A stretch of DNA of 53,727 nt, taken from NCBI GenBank assembly GCA_947591045.1, contig CANQCV010000008.1:1-53727 (forward strand), given 5' to 3'. The notes under the pieces are model-generated. The model saw only the letters and a list, made by a program, of their open reading frames with translations. It had not been told where the DNA came from and searched no databases. Shown here in pieces: positions 25,829 to 35,822 of this stretch. The position numbers and the translations under genes are program-made. Source of the stretch: an uncultured Clostridia bacterium. Its GTDB lineage: Bacteria; Bacillota; Clostridia; TANB77; CAG-508. Position 1 is the stretch's first letter, and each line of letters begins with the position of its first letter.

Positions 25829-27067
25829 CTATTTTTCAAATTTTTTTATAATAATACTTGCATTATGTCCACCAAATCCTAACGAATTTGACATAGCTAT
25901 ATTTATCTGTTTTGATTCTGGTTTATTTGGAACAATATCTAAATCACACTCTTCATCTGGTACTTTATAATTTATCGTTGGTGGAATTATAGAATCTTCT
26001 ATTGCCTTTGTACTAATTATTACTTCAACTACTCCTGCTGCACCTAATAAATGTCCAGTGTTACTTTTTGTTGAACTTACCTTTACCGTTTTACTTGCAT
26101 CACCAAATACTGTTTTAATTGCAGTTGTTTCTGTTGAGTCATTTAAATGTGTAGAAGTTCCATGCGCATTAATATAATCTACATCTTCTGGGTTAATACC
26201 TGCATCTTGTAAAGCCCTTTGCATTGCACGCGCTCCGCCTTCTCCATTTGGTGCAGGTGAAGTAATATGATAAGCATCAGAAGTTGCTCCATATCCAATT
26301 ACTTCTGCATAAATTTTTGCTCCTCTTTTTTGTGCATGTTCTAATTCTTCTAGTACAATAACTCCTGCACCCTCTCCCATAACAAAGCCACTTCTTTCCT
26401 TATCAAAAGGAATACTTGCTCTGTCTTTGCTTTCTGCTGTTGTAAGTGCTTTCATATTTTCAAAGCCTGCCATTCCAATTGTACAAATAGCTGCCTCTGT
26501 TCCTCCTGCAAGAATTACTTGTTCATATCCATGTTTAATAGTTCTATATGCCTCTCCAATAGTATTTGTAGAAGTTGCACATGCTGTTACTATTGAAATA
26601 GATTCTCCCTTTAATCCTAAATCTATTGCAATACTTCCAGCAGGCATATTACATATACCCATTGGAATAAACATAGGAGAAATTCTATTACTTCCCTTTG
26701 TAAAATTTACTTCACATTGCTCTTGTATTGTATTTAATCCACCAATTCCAGAACCCACAAAAATTCCTATATCTTCAAAATTTGTATTTTCTTTATTTAT
26801 ACCACTATCTTTAAGAGCTTCTCTTGCAGCTATTACTGCAAATTGTGAAACTCTATCTAATCTTTTAGCTTGTTTTGCATCAAAATAAACTAAAGGATCA
26901 TAATCTTTTACCTCTGCATCAAACTTTGTTTTAAATGAAGTTGTATCAAAAGCTTTAATCTCATCTATTCCACATTTTGTTTGTTTTATAGACTCCCACA
27001 ACTCTTCTACATTATTTCCAATTGGAGTAATAGCTCCAAGTCCTGTAATTACTACTCTTTTATCCAT
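25829..27067 (-). CDS. fabF: Beta-ketoacyl-ACP synthase II
   Basis: This 412-residue condensing enzyme has the Cys-His-His triad: Cys in [16 protein letters not shown], His in [14 protein letters not shown] and His in [18 protein letters not shown]. It elongates acyl-ACP with malonyl-ACP. No fabH is present in this cluster, so initiation must be encoded elsewhere. The upstream spacer, where acpP usually lies, holds a palindromic element. Confidence 0.97.
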   Translation of the reverse strand: MDKRVVITGLGAITPIGNNVEELWESIKQTKCGIDEIKAFDTTSFKTKFDAEVKDYDPLVYFDAKQAKRLDRVSQFAVIAAREALKDSGINKENTNFEDIGIFVGSGIGGLNTIQEQCEVNFTKGSNRISPMFIPMGICNMPAGSIAIDLGLKGESISIVTACATSTNTIGEAYRTIKHGYEQVILAGGTEAAICTIGMAGFENMKALTTAESKDRASIPFDKERSGFVMGEGAGVIVLEELEHAQKRGAKIYAEVIGYGATSDAYHITSPAPNGEGGARAMQRALQDAGINPEDVDYINAHGTSTHLNDSTETTAIKTVFGDASKTVKVSSTKSNTGHLLGAAGVVEVIISTKAIEDSIIPPTINYKVPDEECDLDIVPNKPESKQINIAMSNSLGFGGHNASIIIKKFEK

Positions 27068-27104
27068 TTTTCTTCCTCTTATAATTAATTATTATCTTAA
27101 ATTT

Positions 27105-27229
27105 GTAAAATTTCAAAAAACAAGTATTGCTAGGCATTGTAAGTTGAAAAAGCGGAAGTGTACGCTTTGTACATTGAGCATTTTTCAACTTGCAATAACA
27201 ACGCAAGACGACATTTTTTGGAATTTTAC
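27105..27229. repeat. 125-bp nested palindromic element between fabG and fabF
   Basis: Three nested inverted repeats are present. The outer is GTAAAATTTCAAAAAA (27105-27120) with its complement (27214-27229), one wobble. The middle is ATTGTAAGTTGAAAAA (27136-27151) with 27181-27196, one wobble. The inner is TGTAC-GCTTT-GTACA near 27159-27173. The right end overlaps the fabG stop codon. Its size, terminal repeats and position suggest a MITE-like or palindromic intergenic element, or a processing hairpin. No ORF is inside. Confidence 0.7.
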
Positions 27230-27966
27230 ATTAGCATACCACCATCAATATGTATAGTCTGTCCCGTAACATAACTGCTATCACTACTTCCTAAAAAGTA
27301 TACCACATTTGCGACATCTTCTGGAGTTCCCATTCTCTTCATAGGTATTTGTGCATTAATACTTTCTTTTACACTATCAGATAATACACTTGTCATATCT
27401 GTTGCAATAAAGCCTGGTGCTACACAGTTAACTCTAATATTTCTACTTGCTACTTCTTTTGCAACACTCTTTGTAAATCCTATTATTCCTGCTTTTGATG
27501 CAGCATAATTTGATTGACCTGCATTTCCTGCAACTCCTACTACTGATGCCAAACTTATAATTCTTCCTTGCCTTTGTTTCATCATATATGGAATTACAGC
27601 TTTTGTTACTAGGAATGTTCCTTTTAAATTTATATTAATAACTCTATCAAAATCTTCTTCTTTCATTCTCATAAGTAGCGTATCTTTTGTTATTCCAGCA
27701 TTATTTACTAATACATCAATTTTTCCAAATTTTTCGATTGCTTTTTTTACCATTTCATCTACTTGCTCTGAATTTGATACATCTGCTTTAACCCATAATA
27801 CTTCTGCTCCATATTGTTTAAATTCATTTGTTATTCCCTCAAAATCAGTATCATCTATAATATAGTTAAGCACAATATTATATCCATTTTTAGCATACTT
27901 TAATGCAATTTCCTTTCCAATTCCTCTTGAACCACCTGTTACTAAAACAACTTCTTTTTCTTCCAT
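27226..27966 (-). CDS. fabG: 3-oxoacyl-ACP reductase FabG
   Basis: This 246-residue short-chain dehydrogenase has the NADPH site VLVTGGSRGIGKEIALKYAK, the NNAGITKDTLLMRM motif and the catalytic Ser/YAASKAG group. FIATDMTSVL and TGQTIHIDGGMLM at the end are typical. It reduces 3-oxoacyl-ACP. Its stop codon lies in the end of the palindromic element. Confidence 0.96.
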   Translation of the reverse strand: MEEKEVVLVTGGSRGIGKEIALKYAKNGYNIVLNYIIDDTDFEGITNEFKQYGAEVLWVKADVSNSEQVDEMVKKAIEKFGKIDVLVNNAGITKDTLLMRMKEEDFDRVININLKGTFLVTKAVIPYMMKQRQGRIISLASVVGVAGNAGQSNYAASKAGIIGFTKSVAKEVASRNIRVNCVAPGFIATDMTSVLSDSVKESINAQIPMKRMGTPEDVANVVYFLGSSDSSYVTGQTIHIDGGMLM

Positions 27967-27982
27967 ATTTTTTCTCTCCTTT

Positions 27983-28918
27983 TTAACTATTTTTTTCTAT
28001 CAATTCTTTAAGACTTTCCAAACTATTTACATTGTATATTGTTGCTTCTGGATAATCTTTTTTTACAAAGCCTGTTAAAGTTTTTCCTGGTCCTATCTCT
28101 ACAAAGTCTGTTATTTTTTCTTCTTCCATAAGTTTAATTGCTTTATCAAATCTTACTGGGTTAACAATATGATTTGCTAAAACCTTTTTCATATCATCTT
28201 CACTTGTATAAAATTTTCCGTCTATGTTTTTAATTACTTTAACACCATTTCCTTGTCTAAAAGTTACTTTTTCTAATTCTTTTGAAAATAGCTCTTTTGC
28301 CTTATTTAACTTTTCTGTATGAAATGGTCCACTTGTTTTTAAAGATACTACTTTTTTTGCACCTAACTGCTTTAATGTTTCTGATATTTCATTTATTGCA
28401 TCGGTACTTCCTGATATTACAGTCTGAGCTTTTGAATTATAGTTTGCTGGTACAACAAATTTTCCCTTGTTTCTTAAGCCTTCACATTCCTTTTCTATAA
28501 CACTACTGTCTAGTCCAATGATTGCTGACATTGCGAAACTTTCTTCTGGCAAAAAGTTTCCCATGTAATATCCCCTTTTTTGAATTATTTTTAAGCCTTG
28601 CTCTAAATCTAAATATCCACCATATATAAGTGCTGTATATTCTCCAAGGCTTAAGCCTACTGATATTTCTGCATCTATTTTGTGTTTTTTTAATACTTCA
28701 AGCATTGCTAAACTTGTTGTTAAAATTGCAACTTGTGTATTTTCTGTTTTCATTAAATCTTCTTCTGGACCTTCAAAGCACAACTTTTTTACTGGAATAC
28801 CCGTTACTTTTTCTGCTATATCATAAATTCGTCTTGCATCTTCATAATTATCATATACATCTTTTCCCATTCCCACTTTTTGGGCACCTTGACCTGGGAA
28901 TAAAAATGCTGTTTTCAT
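27983..28918 (-). CDS. fabD: Malonyl-CoA:ACP transacylase
   Basis: I choose ATG 28918 (MKTAFLFPGQGAQKVGMG) with GGGAGA about 10 bases upstream. Two in-frame ATGs further up fall in the Shine-Dalgarno region and the birA overlap. The nucleophile Ser is in SVGLSLGEYTALIYGG, and the His/Gln residues in KTSGPFHTEKLNKA. It loads malonyl groups on ACP, although acpP itself is absent from this window. Confidence 0.95.
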   Translation of the reverse strand: MKTAFLFPGQGAQKVGMGKDVYDNYEDARRIYDIAEKVTGIPVKKLCFEGPEEDLMKTENTQVAILTTSLAMLEVLKKHKIDAEISVGLSLGEYTALIYGGYLDLEQGLKIIQKRGYYMGNFLPEESFAMSAIIGLDSSVIEKECEGLRNKGKFVVPANYNSKAQTVISGSTDAINEISETLKQLGAKKVVSLKTSGPFHTEKLNKAKELFSKELEKVTFRQGNGVKVIKNIDGKFYTSEDDMKKVLANHIVNPVRFDKAIKLMEEEKITDFVEIGPGKTLTGFVKKDYPEATIYNVNSLESLKELIEKNS

Positions 28919-28923
28919 ATTAA

Positions 28924-29484
28924 TCATTTCTCCCATCTTTCTTGCACAATTTGCTTAAATCTATAACCAAATTCTTCTATTACTAGCTTATCATTTACAT
29001 TAATATTAAACTCTTTTTTTATAGAACTTGCAATACTTGCAATTTTCTCATCAAAATCAATTTGATTAGTATTAATTCCAATTCCAATTACTAAAATTTT
29101 TACAATTTCACCTTTTATCTTAGTTTCAGTTAAAATTCCACCTATCTTTTTTTCTTCTACTACAATATCATTTGGTGCTTTTATGTTTAACTTTATATTA
29201 TATAAGTCTTCAAATATTTTTACAAGTATTTTTGCAATTTCTATTGTTATATTTTCTAATTTTTCTATCTTAACATTTGGATATATTACAAAAGAAAAAG
29301 CAATATTTCCTTTTTGTGATGTATACCATTTTCTCCCATGTGTTCCTATTCCATCTGTCTGTACTCCTGCACAGATAATAGTTCCATCTTCAATTAATTC
29401 TTTATCAATTCTTCTCCACACTTCTTTTTGCGTAGAATCAATTTCGTCAAAATAAAACCATTTTTTAAAAATACTGTTTCTCAA
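28924..29484 (-). CDS. birA: Biotin--[acetyl-CoA-carboxylase] ligase, monofunctional
   Basis: This 186-residue protein lacks the N-terminal HTH of bifunctional BirA and the usual C-terminal SH3-like domain. The catalytic core is present: FDEIDSTQKEVWRRI, the biotinyl-AMP loop QTDGIGTHGRKWYTS, and IKAPNDIVVEEKKIGGIL. It biotinylates AccB. It overlaps the upstream acyl ligase gene by 20 bases, so translation is probably coupled. Confidence 0.9.
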   Translation of the reverse strand: MRNSIFKKWFYFDEIDSTQKEVWRRIDKELIEDGTIICAGVQTDGIGTHGRKWYTSQKGNIAFSFVIYPNVKIEKLENITIEIAKILVKIFEDLYNIKLNIKAPNDIVVEEKKIGGILTETKIKGEIVKILVIGIGINTNQIDFDEKIASIASSIKKEFNINVNDKLVIEEFGYRFKQIVQERWEK

Positions 29485-31171
29485 TAGTTTTTATCTCCTC
29501 TTGCCTTTTTATCTTTGATGTAGTTGTCTTTATTAATGGTTCTTGTGACAAAATAAGTCCTCTAATTGATTTGTATAAAGGCATTGTTTTATTAATTTCT
29601 TTTATTTTATTATTAATTGCTTTATATATTTCTTCCTCTGTTTCTACTTTGTATGCTTGCTTTACTATATCTTTATCATAAACAACTTTTACATATATTT
29701 TAATATCGTCTTTATCTCCTTTGTTAGATTTTCCAAATATAAAAGACTCTTTTACACCTTCAATACGATTTACTAAATGCTCCATTTCTTCTGGGAAAAT
29801 ATTTTTTCCATTTTTTAGAACAATTACGCTCTTTTTTCTTCCACAAATGAATATATATCCATCTTTATCTATTTTTGCTAAATCGCCTGTATAAAACCAT
29901 TCGTCTTGAATTGCCTCTTTTGTTGCCTCTTCATTTTGAAAATATCCTAACATAACATTTGGACCTTTTACGGCTAATTCTCCCATTCCCTCGCTATCTG
30001 CATCTACTATTTTTGCTTGAACATGAGGTAAAGCCTTTCCGATAGAGCCTACTCTAAACTCGGTATTTGTTTCTACTCCAACAACCGGAGAAGTTTCTGT
30101 TAAACCATAGCCTTGGCATAAATTAATTCCCCAACTTCTAAAAGCATATTCTACATTTTTATCTAAAGCTGCTGCTCCACTAATAAATAATTTAACATGA
30201 CCTCCAAACATATCATAAATGTCTTTAAATATCTTTTTCTTTTCCTCCATTGAATCATTTTCATGTTCTTTCATTAGAGCTTGCATCTTTTCTAGTTTTC
30301 CCTCTTTTTCAAGTTTTTTCATGATGTTGCGGTAAGCTGTTTCATAAATTGCTGGAACAAATGCAGCAAAGGTAATTTGATATTCATTTAAATTGTCCAT
30401 AATATGTCTCATACCATCACAAAATGATGTCTGGCAACCTCTGTATAAAGAAAATAAAAAGCCTACTGTACATTCAAAAACATGATGTAATGGTAAAAAA
30501 GATAATATTCTGTCACTTGAATCAATATCTAAAACAGCCCCTATATCCATTAAATTTGAGCACAAATTTCTATGGCATAATGCTACAACTTTTGATTCTG
30601 ATGTTGTTCCTGATGTAAATAACATTATATTCATTTTCTCCGGATCAATTTTGCTATCTAAAAATTCTCTATTACCATCTGCAATCAATTTCTTTCCTTT
30701 TTCTATTAATTCTAGCTGTGAGTAAATTCCTTTTTCATGTTCTGATGTATCCATTGAAATTAAGTGCTTCAATTTTCCTATTCCATGAAGAACCATATTT
30801 ACTAATGTTTTTTCATATTCTTTTGAATAAAAAATTGCCTCAACTTCTGAACGCTCTATTAGACGCTTTAGTTCATTTTCTGGTAAAGATTTGTCAAGTG
30901 GTACAACAACTCCTGTTCCACATGTAATTGCTAAATATGCAATTTCCCATTCATATCTATTTGGTCCTATAACAGCAATACGCTTTCCTTTTAAGCCTAA
31001 ATCAATTAGCGCTGTTCCTAAACCATCTATCATTTGCCTTACTTCTTTGTGGCTAATTATTCTATATTTTCCCTCTTCTTCCCTTATTTTATATGCTGGT
31101 CTATCTGCATAAATCTCTCCTGTCTTTTTTAGCATATCTTTTAAATCTGTAATATTAATTATATCTCCCAT
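29465..31171 (-). CDS. AMP-dependent acyl-CoA/acyl-ACP synthetase
   Basis: This 568-residue adenylate-forming enzyme has the P-loop-like MLFTSGTTSESKVVAL, FLPLHHVFECTVGF, the NLCQGYGLTETSP adenine motif and WFYTGDLAKIDKDGYIFICG, plus C-terminal KSVIVLKNGKNIFPEE. It is typical of long-chain fatty acid activating enzymes. As first gene of the fab operon it may activate exogenous fatty acids for the same pathway; CoA versus ACP as acceptor cannot be told. Confidence 0.9.
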   Translation of the reverse strand: MGDIINITDLKDMLKKTGEIYADRPAYKIREEEGKYRIISHKEVRQMIDGLGTALIDLGLKGKRIAVIGPNRYEWEIAYLAITCGTGVVVPLDKSLPENELKRLIERSEVEAIFYSKEYEKTLVNMVLHGIGKLKHLISMDTSEHEKGIYSQLELIEKGKKLIADGNREFLDSKIDPEKMNIMLFTSGTTSESKVVALCHRNLCSNLMDIGAVLDIDSSDRILSFLPLHHVFECTVGFLFSLYRGCQTSFCDGMRHIMDNLNEYQITFAAFVPAIYETAYRNIMKKLEKEGKLEKMQALMKEHENDSMEEKKKIFKDIYDMFGGHVKLFISGAAALDKNVEYAFRSWGINLCQGYGLTETSPVVGVETNTEFRVGSIGKALPHVQAKIVDADSEGMGELAVKGPNVMLGYFQNEEATKEAIQDEWFYTGDLAKIDKDGYIFICGRKKSVIVLKNGKNIFPEEMEHLVNRIEGVKESFIFGKSNKGDKDDIKIYVKVVYDKDIVKQAYKVETEEEIYKAINNKIKEINKTMPLYKSIRGLILSQEPLIKTTTSKIKRQEEIKTIEKQYF

Positions 31172-31254
31172 TTTTTACTCCTAAATCATATTTTTCAATA
31201 TATATATATCATAAATTTTACATTTTTAAAATTAGACTAGGTGGTCAGTATAAA

Positions 31255-31311
31255 TTTTTAAAAAAGAATGTAAAATTTTAAACAATTTAATTTGTTTAAA
31301 ACTTTACATTC
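31255..31311 (-). terminator. Terminator of the cadherin-like membrane protein gene
   Basis: A 20-bp stem with one mismatch (31266-31285 with 31292-31311) is followed on the minus strand by TTTTTT. It lies between this gene and the fab operon start. Confidence 0.85.
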
Positions 31312-31329
31312 ACCACCATCATTTTTATT

Positions 31330-32973
31330 TTAAAAATGTTTACCTTTTCTTCTATTAGATATATCGTCATTTTCTACAGAATATAAATCATCTAATTGTT
31401 TCATTCTTGAATGAGTTCTTTGTGTTTCTAAATCTTCTTCATATTTTACATCGTCTTTTATTATGTTTTCAGTTTCTTCTTCATTTATTTCTTCTATTTC
31501 TTCGTCTATTTTGGTACTATCTTTTCTTAAGGAATTTGGCAAATCTTCATTTTCTAACTTTGGCAATTCTTCCATATTAAATTGTTCTATATTTTCTTCA
31601 CCATCTTTTTCATGTTTATTATCATTAGGCTCTTCATAAATCGCTGTAAAATCGTCTTCTTTTTCTTTACGATGGTCTCTAATTATTGAAATAATAAATA
31701 TTAATATAATCACTGCAAGAACACCCATAGCAGTATAAACAAATAGTTCTTTGTTTGGTTTTTCTTCTTCTACTGGTACCATTTGTGGAACATCAACTGT
31801 AATCTGATATGTAGCTGATTCTTCTGTATCAGAAGATTTTAATAAAATTGTAATTGTATTTTTTCCTGCTTGTAATTGCGTATTTCCAACAATTTCAACT
31901 TCCACATTACTATTGCTTGGAGTTGCTGTAACATTTAATTCTGTAACATCACCTCTATCTAATGTAAGAGTATATTCATGCACATCACTATCAAATTCTG
32001 GTTCTAGTGGCAACCCCTCTACTAAAAGTTCTGATAATTTTAGTTGCTTTTTATCTTCTTTTGTTACAACTATATTATATTCTTTTTTTGTCTTATCTTC
32101 TGCCGTTACAGTAATAACAATTGTGTTTGTACCTACTTTTAAATTTTCGTTTCCTGTTATAGAAACTTTTGATTTTGAACTTTCTGGTTCTGCAACAATT
32201 TCTATTTTGCTTGTTTCTAGTCCTACAGTCATTGTATATTCAGTAACACCACTACTAAATACAGGAGCTAGCCCAGTTGGCGTAACTTCTAATGATTTTA
32301 AATTTGCATTATCAGTTTCTCCTGTTGAACCAACATCTGCAGTCGCACTTGGCTTTTTAGTTGTTAAATAAGCACTACTTACATAGGCTGTCTTTCCATT
32401 ATATGTTACCTTACTCCATGTTATTCCGTCAATTGCTTTTGTAGCTAAACCTGTTCTTTTAACACTTTCGCCCTCTTTTAATTTTCCTAAACTAGCACTA
32501 CTTGTACTATAACTTGACCTAACATTAACTGAACCTGTTGCATATACTGTTTCATTTTTGCTTGTAAATGTAGGCTTTGTAGTTGTTGTACTTGATGTAG
32601 TTTTTTCTTTTACAGTTACTGCATTCGTTTGAGAACTTAGACTTACTAATTTTCCAGATGCATCTGAAACTGTCTCAGGAGTAACCGTAACTGTTGCCTT
32701 TCCTTCACTTTTAGCCGTTACTTTAATTGTTTGTTCTGCTTTTCCATTTTCTACCCATACACTACTAATATTTACGCTTACATTTGAACTGTGAGATATA
32801 TTAAATCTTCCTGTCAATCCTGTAGCTGTTATTTTAATATTATATGTTTTTCCTACTTCTATTGAAGAAACTCCAGATGAGATACTGAATGTTGTAGCGG
32901 CTGCTTTAGAACTTGTTGACAAACTAATTAATGCAATTATTGTTAGCATTATTATAATAATTTTTTTGGTCAT
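31330..32973 (-). CDS. Surface protein with SH3b and two cadherin-like beta-sandwich domains
   Basis: The protein (~547 residues from ATG 32973) has a signal peptide ending SKAAA. An Ig-like domain follows (about 25-125), then a bacterial SH3 domain (about 145-210: GSVNVRSSYSTSSASLGKLK). Two cadherin-like beta-sandwich (PF12733-type) repeats come next (ANLKSLEVTPTGLAPVFSSG; LKLSELLVEGLPLEPEFDSD). A membrane helix (about 415-437) and an acidic cytoplasmic tail of about 110 residues end the protein. It probably binds cell wall outside and signals or scaffolds inside. It follows the glucosaminidase gene by 6 bases and shares its promoter. Confidence 0.85.
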   Translation of the reverse strand: MTKKIIIIMLTIIALISLSTSSKAAATTFSISSGVSSIEVGKTYNIKITATGLTGRFNISHSSNVSVNISSVWVENGKAEQTIKVTAKSEGKATVTVTPETVSDASGKLVSLSSQTNAVTVKEKTTSSTTTTKPTFTSKNETVYATGSVNVRSSYSTSSASLGKLKEGESVKRTGLATKAIDGITWSKVTYNGKTAYVSSAYLTTKKPSATADVGSTGETDNANLKSLEVTPTGLAPVFSSGVTEYTMTVGLETSKIEIVAEPESSKSKVSITGNENLKVGTNTIVITVTAEDKTKKEYNIVVTKEDKKQLKLSELLVEGLPLEPEFDSDVHEYTLTLDRGDVTELNVTATPSNSNVEVEIVGNTQLQAGKNTITILLKSSDTEESATYQITVDVPQMVPVEEEKPNKELFVYTAMGVLAVIILIFIISIIRDHRKEKEDDFTAIYEEPNDNKHEKDGEENIEQFNMEELPKLENEDLPNSLRKDSTKIDEEIEEINEEETENIIKDDVKYEEDLETQRTHSRMKQLDDLYSVENDDISNRRKGKHF

Positions 32974-32988
32974 TTTTATCACTTACTA

Positions 32989-35193
32989 TTATATACTAAT
33001 AGTCCCCTTTCCCATTATACTATTTTTAATTTTAACATAATCGGCAGCTGTCATATTTCCATCTCCGTCTACATCAGCTCCCATTTTTGCAAAACTTCCT
33101 AAAGAGTCTTTACCCATTATGTCATTTTTAATTTTAACATAATCAGCAGCTGTCATACCTCCGTCTCCGTCTACATCACCTTTTTTAACTACTGTATATG
33201 TATTTCCATCATGTTTAATTGTATATCCTGTTCCAATATTTCCTGATGTTACTTCTTTTCCTGATGCATCTCTAATAATAACACTTGAATCTAATTTTTT
33301 AATATCAGAAACTGATGTTGTTGGATCACAAACCATTTTTGTTCCACTCGTTTTAACTTTTGAGCTTTTAAGTTCTGTACTAGTTGTAGCTGTAACTACT
33401 TCAAAATATGGTCCATCGTCGTCTCCTCTTGCAACATATCCCTCTATACCATCATCTGTAATGACTTCGTCCCATATGTAACCATTATCATTTGAAACTT
33501 GTTTTGCTGTTCTTGTTAAGTAATCTCCTATATCTGCATATTTTAATACTTTTTGGTCAGTACCAGGGTGTTCCCTTACTGCTAGTCCAATTTTTGTAAG
33601 AACTCTAACAATATCCTGTCCTTCTGGTAATGGTTCACTAGCATTATTTGTAATTTCCTTTAAATACCTTTCTACAATATAGCCTTGTCTTCCATCTGAT
33701 AAGTAAATTCTACTCCAATTTTCGCCATTTAAATTATTATATTTTCCTTTTTCCACTATTGTAACTATTTGGCTTTTTGTTAAAGTAGTAATAACTGTTG
33801 TACCTGATGTTCCTGGTCCATTTCTTACATTTCCAGGTTCTATTGCAATAGCTCTATTGTTATATGTTGTAATGTCGTCTAATAATTTAATTCCACTTGA
33901 TATTATATATCCTTTTTTTCCATTACTTAATACAACTTTATCCCAATAATATCCATTTGTTTTTGTATTTCCAATTTCTATTCTTAATATTTTATCGCCT
34001 TTTTTTAAAGTAGTCATTTCTTCTGCATCTACGCTCTTAGATTCTCTCACAACTATTTCGTCATCTGTTACTTCAATATTTTGTGTTACAATAGATTGTG
34101 ATGCAGGTTGTGGGCATCTAGTTACAGGCATATTTTTAAATACTGGTATTAAGAAATTAAATGCAATATCTAAATCTGGATCAATACTTTTATATGTCTT
34201 TAATACTGTTTGTCCTTCTGTTTTAGATGCTGATACATTCTGCATATATTGATGCCAGTACAAAGAATTATCACTGCTATCTACATCAAATTTTTGTAAA
34301 TACAATGTAGATTGTCCTTTGTTTATGTAAGAACTTGCAATAAATGCAGCTCCACCATTAATTGATGCCTCTGGATCAGTCCAATCTTTATCTTTTGCAT
34401 ATGATAAAGCATTTTTTATTATTGTACTGCTACCTGAACCTGTTGCTCCTATGTTAAAGAAATTATAGTAACCTTTATATCCACTATATGTACCACTTGC
34501 AGTTGAAGATGCTTTACTTCCTGTTCCTTGCTCTTGTCTGATTCTTGCTGCTAAATGGTATGGGCTTATTTTATTTTCCTTTGCTGCATCCATGATAATT
34601 TTTGCATATGATTTATTTATTGTAGCTGTTTTTCCGTCTGTTTTTGTATAAGTTATCTTGCTACCTTGCATATATTTACAATCTGCTAATATTTTATTAA
34701 TTCCATCTTCTGTATATACTCCATCCATCCACTGTAAATTCTCAAATTGGAAAATATAGTCTTCAAATAGAGAATTCCTTGGATCCATGTAATAAGAAAC
34801 AGTCGCCTCAGAAGCACATTTCCAACTTCCGTTATCATATTTATTTGCTCCACAACTTGAACATACCCATTCCCCAGTTTTGCTACCACTTACTAAATTT
34901 CTTCCATGACTTGCTGTTGTTTCATTTTTAATAACTTGATTCCAATCAAGTCCTGTATACAAAATAGTAAAAGTCCAATCAGGATGGGCGCTTTTTAGAG
35001 TTTCTATTAAGGTTGTGTAACCTGGATAAGTATCTGAATCAAAAGATGAACTATTTCTATATGTTTCTGTATATTGAGTTGCCTGCACCTGTGTATAACC
35101 AAAGATGCAAACTAAAAGAGCGGTTATGAGTAAAATATATATGAACTTAATCATTGTACTCTTAAAGTGTAATAAAATGTTTTTAGATAACAT
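32989..35193 (-). CDS. Dockerin-tailed glucosaminidase with SH3 domains
   Basis: I choose ATG 35193 with AGGAGG six bases upstream; the ATG at 35208 overlaps that site. The 734-residue protein has a signal helix. An N-terminal endo-beta-N-acetylglucosaminidase-like domain (about 45-360) contains AARIRQEQGTGSKA, the catalytic Glu region. Three SH3-like domains follow (e.g. GNVRNGPGTSGTTVITTLTK). A C-terminal type I dockerin has two copies of DVDGDG.MTAADYVKIKN. It should cut peptidoglycan glycan strands and may be held on the cell surface by a cohesin. It leads a two-gene unit with the cadherin-like protein. Confidence 0.9.
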   Translation of the reverse strand: MLSKNILLHFKSTMIKFIYILLITALLVCIFGYTQVQATQYTETYRNSSSFDSDTYPGYTTLIETLKSAHPDWTFTILYTGLDWNQVIKNETTASHGRNLVSGSKTGEWVCSSCGANKYDNGSWKCASEATVSYYMDPRNSLFEDYIFQFENLQWMDGVYTEDGINKILADCKYMQGSKITYTKTDGKTATINKSYAKIIMDAAKENKISPYHLAARIRQEQGTGSKASSTASGTYSGYKGYYNFFNIGATGSGSSTIIKNALSYAKDKDWTDPEASINGGAAFIASSYINKGQSTLYLQKFDVDSSDNSLYWHQYMQNVSASKTEGQTVLKTYKSIDPDLDIAFNFLIPVFKNMPVTRCPQPASQSIVTQNIEVTDDEIVVRESKSVDAEEMTTLKKGDKILRIEIGNTKTNGYYWDKVVLSNGKKGYIISSGIKLLDDITTYNNRAIAIEPGNVRNGPGTSGTTVITTLTKSQIVTIVEKGKYNNLNGENWSRIYLSDGRQGYIVERYLKEITNNASEPLPEGQDIVRVLTKIGLAVREHPGTDQKVLKYADIGDYLTRTAKQVSNDNGYIWDEVITDDGIEGYVARGDDDGPYFEVVTATTSTELKSSKVKTSGTKMVCDPTTSVSDIKKLDSSVIIRDASGKEVTSGNIGTGYTIKHDGNTYTVVKKGDVDGDGGMTAADYVKIKNDIMGKDSLGSFAKMGADVDGDGNMTAADYVKIKNSIMGKGTISI

Positions 35194-35234
35194 TTTTTGC
35201 CTCCTCATTTGTTTTTATGTTCTTTAACAAACAC

Positions 35235-35263
35235 AGTATATCATTAATATATTTTAGCGTCAA
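35235..35263 (-). promoter_or_regulatory. Sigma-A promoter of the glucosaminidase unit
   Basis: On the minus strand TTGACG (35263-35258), a 17-base spacer and TATACT (35240-35235) give a near-consensus promoter about 42 bases before the start. Confidence 0.8.
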
Positions 35264-35329
35264 TCATTTTCGACATTTTTATGTGAAAAGTTTGTGAATT
35301 TTTCTTTTTTATATCGACAAAATAATCAA

Positions 35330-35363
35330 AAAGACTAACATATTTTTTAATATATGTTAGTCC
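35330..35363 (-). terminator. Terminator of the HTH gene at 35357
   Basis: A GACTAACATAT/ATATGTTAGTC stem with a T run on the minus strand overlaps the stop codon of the HTH gene. Confidence 0.75.
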
Positions 35364-35605
35364 TTTTGATTTTCCTGTTCTACAGTATCAAACATAGGCT
35401 CTCTAAAGAATTCTCCTAAAGTAATCTCAAATCCTTCACAAATATGTAACAATGTGTCTATTTTTAATAGCTCTGTTTTTCCACTCATAAATGTTGATAT
35501 AGTAGAACACGGAATACCAGACATTTTGCATAGTTTCCACAAATTCATATTTTTTTCTTTTAAATAAAACTTAATTCTTTTTCTAATTGCATCAGATAAT
35601 TTCAT
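35357..35605 (-). CDS. Small XRE-family HTH regulator
   Basis: This 82-residue protein has an XRE domain at about 8-70 (NMNLWKLCKMSGIPCSTIST, FMSGKTELLKIDTLLHICEG) and an acidic tail. It is divergent from the pilin-LamG gene. The spacer holds two AACTAGTT palindromes flanking that gene's promoter, so autoregulation and control of the LamG gene are likely but inferred. Confidence 0.88.
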   Translation of the reverse strand: MKLSDAIRKRIKFYLKEKNMNLWKLCKMSGIPCSTISTFMSGKTELLKIDTLLHICEGFEITLGEFFREPMFDTVEQENQKD

Positions 35606-35707
35606 TTTTACTCTCCTTTAGCACCTCAGATTCAACAAAATTATATCTAAATACAAAAATTCATTACTTTGGCGTATTGAAAAAGTAAAAATTTTTTCAA
35701 TTTATCG

Positions 35708-35775
35708 AACTAGTTTGTTGCATTGAAAAAATTTATATGTTATAATTCAGTTAACTTCAATTTGCCAAACTAGTT
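35708..35775. promoter_or_regulatory. Paired AACTAGTT operators flanking the pilin-LamG promoter
   Basis: AACTAGTT palindromes at 35708-35715 and 35768-35775 sit in a longer direct repeat (both preceded by TTCAATTT) and are 60 bases apart. Between them lies a promoter: TTGCAT (35718-35723), 17 bases, TATAAT (35741-35746), plus strand. The layout suggests a repressor bridging or blocking the promoter. Confidence 0.7.
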
Positions 35776-35822
35776 TACTTATAAATATAAAAATCTAATG
35801 AAAAAATGAAAGGATATAAATT

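Noticed and set aside
31235..31255. FapR- or TetR-like operator upstream of the acyl ligase (AGACTAGGTGGTCAGT)
   Set aside because: The symmetry is too poor, and the CACC/GGTGG part can be explained by extension of the nearby terminator stem.
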